Assembly: GCA_016748015.1 (NCBI GenBank)
Contig: JAAOMT010000577.1
Coordinates: 125,881-189,880, forward strand
Direction: 5' to 3'
Source of the DNA: Geosiphon pyriformis
Taxonomy: Eukaryota; Glomeromycota; Glomeromycetes; Archaeosporales; Geosiphonaceae
DNA: 64,000 nt
Numbering within the stretch: the first letter of the stretch is position 1; each line of letters opens with the position of its first letter. The position numbers and the translations under genes were made by a program. The notes under the pieces were generated by a model. The model saw nothing but the letters and a program-made list of their open reading frames with translations, had not been told where the DNA came from and made no database searches. This document shows, in pieces, positions 10,736 through 23,286 of the stretch.

Positions 10736-11279
10736 TTAAATTTTTGAAACGTTTTCTAATGCATCTTAGATAATAATTTTAATTTTAAGAGTTTCACAAA
10801 ATACTAAGGGCAGATTGCTATTATTTACTACTTATCAACCGTTAAAGCATTAATGTTTGTGAACAATATAATAAAGAATTGACAACATTACGAAAGTGCA
10901 AAATCCTCTACTTGGTTTAGGTTCGGATTTTTTGGGTTTTAAATCAATTTAAGAGTAATACAATACTTTTCATGTTTCAATATATCTTAGAAATTATTAG
11001 GAAGTTCAAATTATTTGTATTTCATTCTCTGTCAGCTAAAATAATTAACAATAAACTTACAGTGGGCTTAAACTCTAGAACAACTTTGAAACCATTCTTT
11101 GGGGACTTAAAAGAAGGGGTAGCCAATAATCATCCCAAAAATGATATACCATATAAATTATTGAAACATATTCAGTTGCATTAAAATTTTTAATCGGTAC
11201 AGAAAAATCTGATATTAGATTTTGGATTATTATTTATTTTGAAAGCATTCAAAATTTCCAAAGAACTAATTTTGTCCAA
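10736..11279. other. Intergenic, nothing recognised
   Basis: A+T-rich sequence. The small plus-strand frame at 10972-11184 has no family features and no supporting context. Confidence 0.4.
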
Positions 11280-11420
11280 AGTAAGATTACTATTTCCTGC
11301 ATAACCCTCAGAAGGAAATCAAGGTTCTATCAAGCAATGGTCAGAGGAGGATTCCCAAAGCACTATTTTCATCTCTGTCCATTAAAGTTCTGTAATTCTG
11401 GCAGTTTTAAACTTTGGATG
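11280..11420 (-). pseudogene. Fragment of TnpB/Fanzor-like transposase
   Basis: On the minus strand this reads RDENSALGILL and matches the C-terminal part of the transposase remnant at 19.7-20.25 kb. Nucleotide similarity is clear, for example the plus-strand block GCACTATTTTCATCTCT here against GCGGCATTTTCATCTCT there. In the TnpB/Fanzor family the corresponding motif is D-x-N-x-A-R-G, part of RuvC-III. It is short and dead. Confidence 0.5.
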
Positions 11421-11569
11421 CTCCAATACTCTTTAGGTCACCACACCAGCTACAAGTTTTAGATGTATAGGCCTCAATTTGGATGATAATTCAGACTCCT
11501 AATTGGTGGTAGTGGTGGTTATAACGACGACTGGATTTTGGAGAATCAGTTTAAAGAACCTGATATGCA

Positions 11570-11765
11570 TTACTAAATAGTTTTATTGATAAGCATTTTT
11601 ATGACGAGATTAGCAAGTACCATCTTCTTTGGGTCTTTCTTGATTAGAAAGACTGCTACTCGACTTACAACATTGTTGGTCCCAGATCCACATTGAGTGC
11701 AGGAATTCTTAGGTTTACTTAGCAATCCTTAGTGGTGTTAAAAAGATATTTATTGTTTACACTTG
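11570..11765 (-). pseudogene. Second fragment of short-chain dehydrogenase
   Basis: The minus strand resembles the exon at about 17772-17842 that encodes INVASQVAALLIKQEP. The plus-strand blocks TACCATCTTCTT and ACTGCTACTCGACTTACAACATT correspond to TACCATCTTCTT and GCTGCTACTTGACTTGCAACATT near 17.8 kb. The frame is destroyed. Together with 10330-10735 it shows that the dehydrogenase locus was copied in pieces. Confidence 0.55.
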
Positions 11766-12239
11766 GAAAAAGCTTTAGAAAATGATGAAATAAAAGATTT
11801 AATATATTCTATACTATATTCAAAAAAGTGTTCACGTTCGTGCTAAATTTTTAAAAGCGTATAGCAATCATTCTAAACAAATAAATATTCTTTCTATTCC
11901 TCGAATTCTGAATTCAAGTGAAATTTTTTCTTTCAAGATAAACCCCCCGAGCTTTTGAATATTATTCAGGATTAGTTTCACACACTATTTTATTTGTTTC
12001 GCATAAAATTATAATCTAGCCTTATATTCTTGTGATATGTTAATTTGAACAATAGAAAATAAGACCAACTATAACCCTAATTCATAGCTTTTTATCTATC
12101 TATAATTGAAATAAGATTTTTTCACCTGTCAAATTCTTTATTGCAATTCCTAATGATCAACTGCATCTGGATCTCTAGAATTTTCGATCATTTTCTTGAT
12201 GGCTGAAAGTCTAAAATTGCAAGCTGCTACAATTTTTCA
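11766..12239. other. Intergenic, nothing recognised
   Basis: A+T-rich sequence without a supportable gene. Confidence 0.4.
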
Positions 12240-12690
12240 AATTTGCAGAAAATTTTCGATACTTTGAACAATTTGGATTTTCAACGCAGGCTAATCCTGA
12301 GTTTGTTTTTGAACATAATAAAGCTCTGGATTTTTGCTCTTGAAACTCATGAACTTAGACTTATTTTGAAAAATCTCCAGCAGCTAAAAACCCTTAATAT
12401 AGGTGACTGTCCTCAATGCGGGAAAGATGTTCCTCAATATAATAAACTACTTTGTACTATCTTCATAAAGCTGCCGAAATTGAAGCACCTGTTGCGTGCT
12501 ACTGCCTTAGCGCTAGATATGTGCATGGGTTCATTCTAAAAACTGATAGGCCACAGAATTTCCATTGGTTCTTGAAAGCAGCTCAAGGAGGCAATTTCTA
12601 GGCACAATTCGCAGTGTTTAAGTAAATTTACTAAATTTTGATGTGCCAAGAATAAGAAAATTGAGTAATATATGGTCCCAAATCCATCTA
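12240..12690 (+). pseudogene. Decayed Sel1-repeat gene
   Basis: Sel1 features survive across two frames and a stop. GKDVPQYNK lies in one frame at about 12420-12450. In another frame it continues YYLHKAAEIEAPVACY, and then NFHWFLKAAQGGNF followed by TAG (about 12597) and AQFAV. The order K-A-A then F-H-W-F-L-K-A-A-x-G-G-N is typical of consecutive Sel1 units. An upstream trace (NPEFVFE) may be the linker. At least one frameshift and one nonsense codon are present. Confidence 0.7.
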
Positions 12691-13646
12691 GGGATTAATT
12701 GCGCGAGCTAAGCCGAGATCCCCATGAAGCTTTTAAGCGTTCACAAGGTCGCACATCACTCCAGGAAGAAGTCTACTTGTTTGAAGTAAATTTCTTTGAT
12801 GCTACAACCAATCTATAAGCTTGAGATTTACTTTCGAGAATTTGGTGATTTAATGGACCAAAATAATTAGAAAATCATAATTAAAAAATCGTTTTAGACT
12901 TACTGTACTTTAAAATTGGACATTTTTTATTGATTTATAAAAAAAATTGGCCATGTACCAGAAAACTTTTAAATATTTGAAGATATTTTAGAAAGAAGGG
13001 ATCAATAAATAATTCATATGAAAATAAATACGCAAAAATTCTATATTTCATGATGGGAAAGAAAAGTAATCCGGGGGATGCTGGACCCTTGTTCGGGCAA
13101 AAAAATATTAAACTAATTTCCCCAGCCTCAAAATAATACGACACCTTGACATATGCTGATACTGAGATAGGTTAGGGTGGTTTGCGTCAACTAAAATTTT
13201 ATAATTTTATTGAAAAGTTTCTCTATATTAAACAAGAAAGCGTGCTGGTGACTACATCCAGAACATCGTCGCCCAACTGATCATGCACAGTCGCAGATGA
13301 AGAGGTACGCCAATTTCCGGATTAAAAATTAAAAAGCCTTAATTCTTAAAATTATTCCTTTCAATCGTTGTCTTGTGCATGATACCAGCATTCAAGTTTT
13401 CAACCCCCGCATGGTCTCATCATACGATGTGGTACTTGGATACAATCCTTAACTTTACTCCAATGTGAACACTAATAGAGCATTATTTTGAGCTTGCAAT
13501 GAGTAGTGTGCGTCCTTTATTCGTGAATCCTTATTGTTTTATAAATATTACGGTTAGATAAAGGCCAAGGATTAAATTTTAAGAAACCATTTCTCTTAAC
13601 TGTACGGAAAGTGCAATCAAATTACTGCAAAAATATTTCAAGAATT
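12691..13646. other. Intergenic, nothing firm
   Basis: No supportable gene. The minus-strand frame at 12935-13144 has no family signature. The part just before 13647 should include the promoter of the next Sel1 gene. Confidence 0.4.
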
Positions 13647-14980
13647 ATGGATCATATTGATGAGTCACCATATAAATCAACCAGTGCCAAGAGTATTAAA
13701 AGTGAGCCAGGATTTTCGCGGGATTTAATCTCTATTAATTCCACAAGTAGCAGAAAACATAATGAAAATGCACTGAAAAAATCAACGTCAAGGTTTTACT
13801 CTTTCAAAAGTTTGATTCCCTATAGTCTATTCTCTTCTTCGTCGATATACTTTAGACTATGCAACATAATACTGAACAGACAACGTCCTCTGGCGACAAA
13901 GCTCTTGAAAATCTTTCAAGAGGGTATCGCCCGTGGTGAAAAAGATAAAATCCTTGTAACAAACATGAAACGATTTCTCCAAGACGATAATCATGATTAC
14001 GGAGCTATTATCTCGTTCATCCAGAATGAAGAAGCAATTGGTAACATACAATACACCTGTATGATAGCCTATTGTTACGAGTTTGGGATTGGGATTGCCA
14101 TTGATGCAAAGAAAGCTTTTTATTTTTATAAAAAGGCTGCATTTTCCAATGACCCGATAGGACAATTCTCTCTGGGCTTATGCTACTATCAAGAAAAGGG
14201 TGTCGCAAAACCCGACACCAAATCTTCATATCACAAAGACGACAACGAATGTTTTTTCTGGATGCAAAAATCGGCAGAATCTGGGTTTGCACGTGGACAA
14301 TGTTCTCTAGGATATTGTTATGTTCGAGGAATTGGGACATTGCGAGACGAAAAGAAATCTCTTTATTGGTTTCAGCGATCGGCCGAAGCTGGGTGTGCAC
14401 TTGGTCAGGCTAATCTTGGATTATCATATGAGAAAGGAATTGGTACGGAAAAAAATTTTGAAAATTCGTTTTATTGGTATATCAAATCTGCGAATGGCGG
14501 AAATTCCAAAGGACAATGTTGTCTGGTAGGTTTTGCTTTTTGAAATTAAATAGTATTTTATGTAATTGACTAACTTAAATTCGAAATATTAATCTTCTGT
14601 TCTTTTAAAATGTTTTTTTTTAAATCACTAAGGGTTTATGTTATGACGAGGGTATAGGCGTAAACCAAGATCGAGACGCAGCTTTCCATTGGTTTTATAA
14701 ATCAGCATATGGTGGAAACACTGATGGACAATATTACGCAGCTAACTGCTATTTAAATGGACGAGGTACGCCAAAAGATGAACGAGCTGCAATTTATTGG
14801 TATCGAAGATCCGCCGAAGAAGGAGACGCAGATGGGGAATCTATGGTTGCCTATTGTCATAGATTTAACTGGGGAACCAGCAAAGACATTCACGAGGCAA
14901 TCAGGTGGTTTAGACTGGCAGCAAATAATGGAAATATCACTGCTAGAGAAGCAATAACGACTTTGTTTTATACATGGTAA
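13647..14980 (+). CDS. Sel1-repeat protein with basic/serine-rich N-terminus
   Basis: Exons 13647-14525 and 14633-14980 join in phase into 408 residues. I chose the ATG at 13647; the frame is open back to a GTG at 13611 but that has no support. Residues 1-90 are Ser/Lys-rich with a short hydrophobic patch (SLIPYSLFSSSSIYF), about 90-135 are the helical linker, and about 135-400 hold seven Sel1 repeats such as YVRGIGTLRDEKKSLYWF and YEKGIGTEKNFENSFYWY. Repeat 2 carries an insertion of about ten residues with KPDTKSSYHKDD. It is likely an adaptor protein; no catalytic domain is present. Confidence 0.9.
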
Positions 14981-17081
14981 ATTTCGTTCTTTTCTTCTGA
15001 CATGTATTAGATTTCGCTCATGAGTCCCTGATATTCACTGATATTTTCCTAAATTTTCTTTAGATATATTAACATTTAAATTGTAATAACATTATACATA
15101 TTGACACAACTAGTAGACTTATAAGTTGAGAAAAGCTTTGGATGAAATTTCCATTTTATGTATATTTTTGTAATAAAGGTGGTGGTATATAATTATAGAA
15201 AAGAAAAGGTTATTTTGATTTCTCCGAACTTCTCAATGTAAAATATAAATATAGAAACGATCACATTGATAAAACATGAAATATTTGAAGTCAAAGTTCT
15301 CGTCTTGCAGTTTGGCCTCATTTCAATCAAATCTACAATACATGATTAATTTCTTTCGTTCAATTATTATTGTAATTGTAAACCTTTATATGTCAAACTC
15401 TTTTCCCATTGTAATTCGAAATTCCCAATTATCACATTTCCCAGCGAAATATTTATTCAGAGTGGCCATCTTCGTGAAGAAATTGGATGTTGGCTAAATA
15501 CAGTTAAGTTGAATATTTGGTATTAATATTCTACGATCGAATGAGCTAGAAATTGCTTTCGAGAATTTAAGAGCCTAAGAAACATCACATTTTTAAGTTA
15601 GTCAAAAATTTTATTTTCTTTACCGGGCACCTGCGTACAATTATTTTCTTTCTTAACTTTTAGAAGTAGATTCTAAAAAAATTGAATGTTTTTATATCTG
15701 TAAATGGAACAGCGGAAATGGAAAAAAATTCATAAAAATTATCCCACATTCTCAAAATAACAGAGCTTGCCTTGTTTCTTAATAACTTAATAGTAAAAAC
15801 GATCATATTTGATAAATGGCCTTTTCTATCACCCGAGGAGTTGAAGAGGTTGTTTTTTTTAGCTTACATTCAAATGAGAAAAATGACCAAAGAAAAACAG
15901 TTAATCAACGATAATCTTTTAAAGTTATCTATTTTAATTAGATTTTAGGCGTATACAAAGATTTCATCAAGATTTCACAACTTTAACAAGTACAAGAGGC
16001 TTTTTTTGATTATAATAATAAAATAAATTAATTTCAAGAATCACAAAAGAGGTTTTTAATGATTTATATGTTTCAATTAAAAAATTTTTAGAATTATTTT
16101 CAACAATTTTTTAACTTAGTTTTTTTTAATTTGAAAAATATATTTGTACATATACATCAAAAAAAGTCAATAATCGAGTTTAACAATTTTTTTATATAAA
16201 ATTCTTAATAAGCAATATTAAGTTAATTCCTAAATAATTTATTTTTAAATATGATAAAAAATTGAGTATTAAATTTTTGTTTCAATATATATCATTAAGT
16301 TTAATCTAAACAAAATTTCAATTTTTAAAATTACATGTATGATTATAATACCAAATTTCTCAAATACAATATTCTGTTTAAATAAGTTCCTCGTTCCATA
16401 TTTATTATCCAATTCTTAGATACCGTATTCAAAAAGTCTTTCAGACCACTGAAGGCTAACTCTTTACGGTCGAGTATCATTTTTTTGAAATATTCTATGA
16501 TAACTATTTTTTTAGTTTGCAATCATTTTTAATTTGAAATTATGAAACTAATATAAATCTTTTCACACATTTAGAAATTCTTCATCTGTCAATTTTGTGA
16601 ACGTATATATTATCGATTTGGGTTATATTAGTTTAAAATATCATCATTTTTTTTCAAGTACATTATACTTTAGATAAAACAAATGAGAATTTAAAATTCA
16701 TCTCAAAGCTAATCGTACAGCCATTTACTTTTTCAGGATTTTTCATATCTAAAACACATTTTGAGGATAAAGATGGGAAAAATAGCTATCGAATTTATTC
16801 CCTTAACTTGTTTATGTTTTCCAATAGCCTACTTCATTTGCTTTTTATTCTTGAACCCCAATTTTAGAGATTTTATTAACCAATCTTGAGCAGTTGAAAG
16901 TTGGCGGCGAAAACTCTTAAACAGATTCAAGTTCTTGGCCTTCTAAAAATAGGTCGAACAAAAATGAACTTCATTAGTATTCTGTGCTTTAATTCTTTAT
17001 TTTTATCCCAGGCACAGTTAGCATCGAAAGAAGCTGATTTTAATTTGTAAACGAAAAGTTTCAAAGGAAGATTGAAAGGGA
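14981..17081. other. Gene-free A+T-rich interval
   Basis: Nothing coding is supported. The plus-strand frame 15276-15497 looks like chance. The last 300 bases (about 16785-17081) are 3' flank of the dehydrogenase pseudogene and pair with 10530-10735 in inverted orientation. Confidence 0.5.
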
Positions 17082-18575
17082 TCAAAGTTTTCCAAGCCGG
17101 ACTCCTGCATCAATTCTTACGATCTCGCCATTCATATAAGTATTCTCGATCAAATGAATTACGAGTTTGGCAAATTCTATTTACATATAGCAAAGGAAAT
17201 TTATTTTAACATAAAAAGAAATCAGAATGTTAAAGAGTTAGCAGGTTAATAATTACCTGATGGTTTTCCAAACCTCTGAGGAAATTCTACGATATTTTTG
17301 AGTTTGATCAGTGCTTCATCCCGAAGTAATTCGATTAAAGGTGTATCTGAATTAAGAGGAAAAGATTTTTCGAACCCAAATTGGTGAAAATATAAATAAA
17401 GCTGTGAATTTTAACCCGCATAAAAACTTACCGAAGCCTCCTAGTGCGATAGCGAGAACCCTAATCCCATATATAGAAACGTCACGTGCCATTGGGACTT
17501 TAGGGAATAGAATTATTTAAATATCAAATTCTTTAAAGTGTTTATTATTTCAATTCTAAGAATCAAACGAAAAGTCCAATGCTCACGCGTAATCCCGGCA
17601 ATGCCACCCTTTGATGCAGAGTATGCAACTAGTCCAGGTTGCCTTCATAATATGCGATTGAGGAAAAGTTAATGATAGCACCACGCTCATCTTTACGAGA
17701 GGAGAATATATTTAATAAGTTTTCAGATAAACCGGAATTTAGCAAGTGGGGTGAAAAATATTTTAAAATCTACCATCTTCTTCGGGCTCTTGTTTAATAA
17801 GAAGGGCTGCTACTTGACTTGCAACATTAATTGTCCCAATCTAAGGAAATAAAATTTTGTTTGTATTCAGTTAAAAAAAGCCTAATAATTAAACTAACGG
17901 GTGAAACTTACCAGATTCACATTGACTACTTTTTTTGACCTGCTCTAAATCTATTGCTGTTCCATCATCCACGGTCTATTTCATAACAAAATCCAATATA
18001 GGTGAGAAATAGAGGATCACTAGTTAATGCAAAGAAGGATACAAACTTTCCCTGGAATAAGTACCCCAGCGCAGTTGATCACTCCGCCAAATGTTAAGCC
18101 AAACTTTGCGACCCCTTCTTCAATTGCTTTTTGGAATTCTTCCTATTATTAAGATTGATTCTTTAGATACAAATTTAGAAGAAAAGCCTTTTTATATAAA
18201 GATAAAGAATGCTTATTTCTTCTCAAGTTACCGTAGAAGTAGCATCAGCCTTTACATATAAGATCTGTGATTGTTTTTCAGCAAAATCCTTAGAAATTTT
18301 CGGAGGTTGTGTATCGATTATCTGATTTGAAGATTTAGTATGAAGTTAGTGTCTTGCCAAAAAAATAAATTATAACCACTCTGAGCTTGGAATATTATTT
18401 TTCAGAATCTGACCACCACGTTTGCCTCAAGTTCCAAAAGCATAATCACAGTGGCTTCGCCTAAACCACTTGATCTGCATAGATAGCGATGTAAAAGATT
18501 AGAATATATGTGGGGAAAACACCACTCTCAGTTGCAAAATGTCGAATCTGTCAAATGCGCCTAAAAAGGGAAACA
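17082..18575 (-). pseudogene. Short-chain dehydrogenase/reductase (HSD10-like), broken
   Basis: About ten small exons read in order along the minus strand: cofactor loop SSGLGEATVIMLLE (about 18395-18472); KISKDFAEKQSQILYVKADA; AIEEGVAKFGLTFGGVINCA with N-C-A-G; INVASQVAALLIKQEP; IINFSSIAYYEG; YSASKGGIAGITR with the catalytic Y-x-x-x-K; PMARDVSIYGIRVLAIALGG; then ELLRDEALIKLKNIVEFPQR; and finally FAKLVIHLIENTYMNGEIVR with stop at 17082. The layout fits type-2 3-hydroxyacyl-CoA dehydrogenase relatives, NAD-dependent enzymes often mitochondrial. A seven-A run near 17932-17938 adds a base, and a base is missing before the Y-x-x-x-K exon part (about 17638). These frameshifts argue for a pseudogene. 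Confidence 0.75.
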
Positions 18576-19079
18576 AACGAGACTTTGGATGGATTAGAAA
18601 AATCGAAATTTAAATTTCTTACCCTCCCTTAATGAAAAAGGACTTTTCTTTAATTTTTATTTTAAAAAATTTTATTTTTGAGAAATCAAAATTTGTAAGC
18701 AGGAGTTATTGATTCTTAACTGTTTTTATAAATGCATAGTTTGCATTTTGGAATTAATAAAGATCTCTTAAGATAGCGCACTATTTTAAAAATGAAAATT
18801 TTATTTCGAGAGAAAAGATTTTGTTTTATTTTAAATAATTTTAGAACTTTAAAAAACTATTGCATATAATTTAATTGCATTTTATGAAAAATCTAAATTA
18901 GGAAATGTTTGATCCTACAAAAAACATCTTATCTTGCGAATTTATTCTCACATATGAAGGCAATCCATCAGCGAGCTACATTCCCGCTCTCAGTAAAATA
19001 CCCTCGAAAATTTTATATTTTAGCGATCTTCGAATATACTTGATTGCTTGATATAAATTTTGTGGGAGACAAACGCATT
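18576..19079. other. Intergenic, nothing recognised
   Basis: A+T-rich sequence between two minus-strand remnants; no gene seen. Confidence 0.4.
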
Positions 19080-19460
19080 TTCTTAGGCATCGCCCAAGCG
19101 GCTTATTTTCGGAATACGTGCCAGTTTCAAATCTTTGTTCAGCATTAATGCCAGTCGTACGGAAGAATCTAAATCAATGGCCCCAAATTGATGGGCTCCT
19201 TTAGTTGCTCTTTTATACCACATAATTGTTTTATCCAAATTCCAACCCAACCCGAATCCGACATCATAAAATGAGGTAAGATTATACTGCCCTTATACAC
19301 GCAGATTTCTCAAAACACCTGATAGCAGAAAATTTATCCTGTCAATGTCTTTCTTCCATCAAGTAATAAAATCCAAGCGTGACTACCACCAATGTCAGCA
19401 GTATATTTGTAGAGCGTAAAAGTATATTTCTTGTCCATAATGGTGCAAATCCTGTGTTAA
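19080..19460 (-). pseudogene. Decayed Sel1-repeat gene, C-terminal part
   Basis: Reading the minus strand, about 19380-19440 gives MDKKYTFTLYKYTADIGGSH, a degenerate Sel1 unit. After a stop, about 19080-19290 gives YNLTSFYDVGFGLGWNLDKT, then IMWYKRATKGAHQFG, a terminal Sel1 unit. The units are separated by stops and a frame change. It is the only decayed Sel1 copy on the minus strand in this neighbourhood. Confidence 0.65.
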
Positions 19461-19719
19461 GAAAAAAAGGCAAGCATATGTCTCATATTTTATTTCTTCA
19501 GAAAATTCGTAAATTCGGTTGACTAAAGTAAAGATTCTTTTTGGGATATTCTTTTTTTGTGAACCAAAGTTTCATACTATTAACCAATGTTGAATTATCT
19601 TCCTTAACTTGATTTGCGTCAAAAAGTCTAATGATAATCTCTTTCTTGAATGGACTGTAACACATCAATAATAGACAATATTAAGCTGTGCTATTATTTC
19701 CTGCATGGTTACTATAGGA

Positions 19720-20246
19720 CCAAGCCTTTATCAACCAATGCCAGGAAGAAGATCCTCGAGCGGCATTTTCATCTCTTGTCTTGCGGATTCACCATGTCCG
19801 ATACCTCAAAAGGAGGAATGACAATAGCATCCAAAAAATGCGATAGCCTTTCTGTATATTTCTGTCTGCAAGTGTAAGATCTTTTGATGCATCCACCCAA
19901 TCCCCTTTTCTAATCTTCCGGTTTTAGCTTTCTTACATTTTGAGATGTTTAATTTTTCTTTCTTTTAGCAAAGGTCATCCATAAATTTGCAGAGGCGAAC
20001 AATACGATTAGTCAATTTTGCCTACATATTTTGCTGGGTAAATGGAGTGCGAATACCAGAATCTATGGAGACTGCGTGAACAAAGCCATCCACTTGGGTT
20101 TCGCCGAGCTGTGTTTGCTTCTCGTATACTCGGGCAAGATTCCAATCCTTAGTCTTACGATAGTAAGTGAGCTTGCCATCACATGTGATTTTGTGTGGAT
20201 TGGGCCAATTTTTATTTTTTATGCTTTTTTCGAATGGAGAGGCCAT
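19720..20246 (-). pseudogene. TnpB/Fanzor-like (IS607-type) transposase remnant
   Basis: The minus-strand frame from 20246 ends with DGFVHAVSIDSGIRTPFT, which corresponds to the RuvC-I motif D-P-G-V-R-T-x-x-T of TnpB/Fanzor nucleases with the Asp kept. Shifted frames downstream give TNRIVRLCKFMDDLC (19985-20020), then AIVIPPFEVSDMV (about 19795-19835) and NAARG with FFLALVD (about 19735-19770), the RuvC-III region. The family encodes RNA-guided nucleases spread with transposons. Several frameshifts and stops and loss of the zinc-finger region make it dead. The assignment rests on the order of four family motifs. Confidence 0.65.
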
Positions 20247-22685
20247 AGTACATGTTTATCCTTAAAACATAAAGAATAAAAAATGGCATGCAAACGACAT
20301 GAATAATTTAAAAAAAACCGAAAACTTTAAAAATTTATTATCTTTACATTGTGTCGATGTGCATATGCATATATTGCTGAGTATGAGGGTAAGATAGATA
20401 AAAGCAATTCCAAGAAAATTCTGAGCACAAATTGTTATGATATAATCCAGTGCCTTCCGAGATTGAAAAGAAAGAAAGATGATGTGTTGAAACACCTTTT
20501 TATCGCTGTACATTACGTTTAAAAACTTCCTTTCGCTTGTCCAAATCACTTGGTCTATGATGTTGGCAAGAGCTGAGCCTAAGCAATCTCTTAAGACGAA
20601 CGATCTCTTAAGTAGCGAGCAGCTCTTCTTCCCTGCATGCGGTAGATGAAGACTGTATTAATGGCAAGAATGTCTTGTGCCCGTCAGAGGTCGCATCGTC
20701 GAAGAGAACCACGATTTTGCAATACAAGTTCCTAGGAACTCTCCCAGATCTACTTGGAATTTTAAGAAATCAGTCTTTTACCATATTGGGTAGTTTTGAG
20801 CTTTCATACTCAGTGACAAAAATTTGATGACGAATTTCTCTTATTCGACTCCAGAAAAGTAAAAATTCAGCTTCATTTTGATGGCATGGTAGAATAATTA
20901 TGAATTTTTGATTTTTTAAATTAATTGCTTAATTACTATGTTTGTATATCTCTATTAACGATTGCTTTTATAAAATTTTTTAGCCTTCTTTTTTGATAAA
21001 ACCGAATAAGATAATTTTCTATTTAATTTAAAAATTTATTTCAATATTATTATTTCTTTTTGTTAAAAAATTTTATAATAAACCTTAAAAACCAATTTAA
21101 TATGTTTCAATTAAGTTATTATATGTTTAAGGCTGATTGCTTAAAACTTACTTGGTATCATAAAAACTCTAAACTAATGTGAGGATATCTTTTAAAAGAC
21201 ATGGATTAATGTTAGAAAAATATCGAAAAAACATTTTGTTCTCACGATATTTGTTTTAGGATTTAGCCCAATATTTCGCATTAAAATATATTTTCAATTA
21301 AGCGACTATTATTTGGAAAAAAAACTCAATTTTATTGGCAAATACATTTTTTAATAGATTATAATTGATATTTATACAGCTTTTTCTATACTTGTCAATT
21401 GAATTAATTGCTGTTTAATTAATATTTTGTAATAATATTATTATTGTCAATAAAAATAAAAGTTAAATATAGCTAAATCAATTGATACTTCCAAAGTTGC
21501 AAAGAAAACATTATTTCAAATTTGACTAAATCCAAACATGAATTGTAATACAATAAATAATTTTGAATTATTTTTTATATTAAATAATTATTAATAAACA
21601 AAAAAGTTTATGGTCAAGCGTATTTTTATTATCTAAACAAAACAGTAATCAATAAAATAAATTATTTTAATTGAATACAAAATAACTTAATTTTTATTTT
21701 AAAACTTTAAAATTAAATTTAATATACATTTCAAAAAAAAATTGTAAAAGCACCACGTACAACTTGAAAGAAGACTGTTGTCACTTACTTTTTTTCAAGA
21801 TTTTGTATCAAGAGAGACTTATATAGAACTTTTTTCAGAAATCGGAATGAAATGCTCTTTTAAAGCTGCGATCTGATTTTTTTTAGAGGCAATATGAGTT
21901 TAGAGCAAAAAATTGAGAGGATTCTCAATAAATTATCCTAAATCTTTGAATTGGATACCTAATTTTGAATACTTTTTCAAGTTCTTTTTCTTAAGGTGAA
22001 AATAAATTAATTTTAGAAATGAGTTTGACTAAATGCAAAAAAAAAACACGTGAATTAATGACAGTTGAAAGAAAGGGCCTGAATATAAATTTATTGAAAA
22101 TTATATTGTGAATCCTCTAGTTTCATGGCGCTGATCCAGTCAATTCTTCTTTAGAGCTCTTAAACTCAAGATTGAACTGAATAGAAGGTCATTCAAAACT
22201 TTTTTTTTTAAAACTATGAATTCTTCAATCATTTCACAAGGAAATAAATTGTAATTGCGACCACATTCCAAATCTCGATTCAACATTAAGGTTCTTATCA
22301 TTACTGAATGGTAATTAATAAAGTTTGTTATGTATTACATGTCTATACTACTATAGTTAGGCCAAATCGTATTGATCATTGATTACTTATATAAAGAACG
22401 ATTTCAAAAAGTGTGACAATAAATTATAAAGAGAAAGATTGAATAATTTCTTTCCCCATTTATGAAAAATTGTAGTTGAATTTCCACAGTCCAGATTCAC
22501 CACGGTATTTTCAGAAAAATCGTCATCTTAATATGGACATTAGTAAAATCGGGACTTGTCACTCGAAAATAGAACCACTTTCCGAGAGACTTATATCTGT
22601 AAAAAACTTTGGTATATTAAATTATAACCTGCATATCAAATTAAAATAAATCAATATCACACATAATAAAAATTATCAATAAACT
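20247..22685. other. Gene-free interval, strongly A+T-rich from about 20.9 kb
   Basis: The segment 20550-20760 is less A+T-rich and could be the upstream end of the transposase remnant, but I cannot read a domain in it. The remainder is A+T-rich and non-coding as far as I can see. Confidence 0.4.
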
Positions 22686-22709
22686 AATCAAAAAAAAAAA
22701 CACCCAAAC

Positions 22710-23286
22710 TTCCCTATAAATTTGCTACTTTGCTTCCGTTTTATTATAATATAGGTTTGGAAACCTCAGAAGATGAAGGGAAGCCAATTTGGTGGTATCG
22801 AAAACCTACAAATACTGAAGAAGCATTCGGTTTAAATCAAGTGGGAATGTGTTACAAGAATTATTTTGGAACTCCCAAGAAGAATCAATTAACATTTGAT
22901 TATTATCGAAAAGCAACTGAATCTGGCGCTTCTCATGGACAGATGAATATGGAAAGAGGTTATTTGTTGGGAAAAGGACCTATGAGTGACCCTAGGAAAT
23001 CAGTAAATTGGCTTCAAAAAGCAGCAGAAAATAAAAATTCATTTAGCCAGTGGTATCTTGGTATGAATGACTCATGAATTTTTGATTTTTGATTTTTTTT
23101 ATAAATTGAGAATAATTTTTATGGAGAGTTTTTATTAATTTGACTCTAATATTAGGCTTGTCATACCGTTCCGGTTCAGGAATTTCAAAAGATTTCCACG
23201 CATCTATATATTGGTTTCGAAAAGCATTAGAAAATGGAGACAGAGATGCGTTTTTTAGTCTACAAGAAACATTCCTTTTGGTTTGA
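22710..23286 (+). pseudogene. Sel1-repeat gene fragment, 5' part missing
   Basis: The first visible exon runs to 23060 and the second from 23156 to a stop at 23284-23286; they join in phase. Together they hold about four Sel1 units: YYNIGLETSEDEGKPIWWYR, YKNYFGTPKKNQLTFDYYRK, YLLGKGPMSDPRKSVNWLQK and YRSGSGISKDFHASIYWFRK. The frame starts inside the first unit after a stop at 22685, and no linker or initiating exon was found. It is probably a truncated copy, although an undetected 5' exon cannot be excluded. Confidence 0.7.

Noticed and set aside
10972-11184. 70-codon plus-strand frame
   Set aside because: No motif, no exon context.
12935-13144. 69-codon minus-strand frame
   Set aside because: Compositional; lies in intergenic DNA without splice partners.
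15276-15497. 73-codon plus-strand frame
   Set aside because: Low-information hydrophobic sequence, no neighbours supporting it.
19650-19877. 75-codon plus-strand frame
   Set aside because: Antisense to the transposase remnant.
20262-20549. 95-codon minus-strand hydrophobic frame
   Set aside because: It looks like several membrane segments but arises from T-rich sequence; no family signature and no support as part of the transposase.
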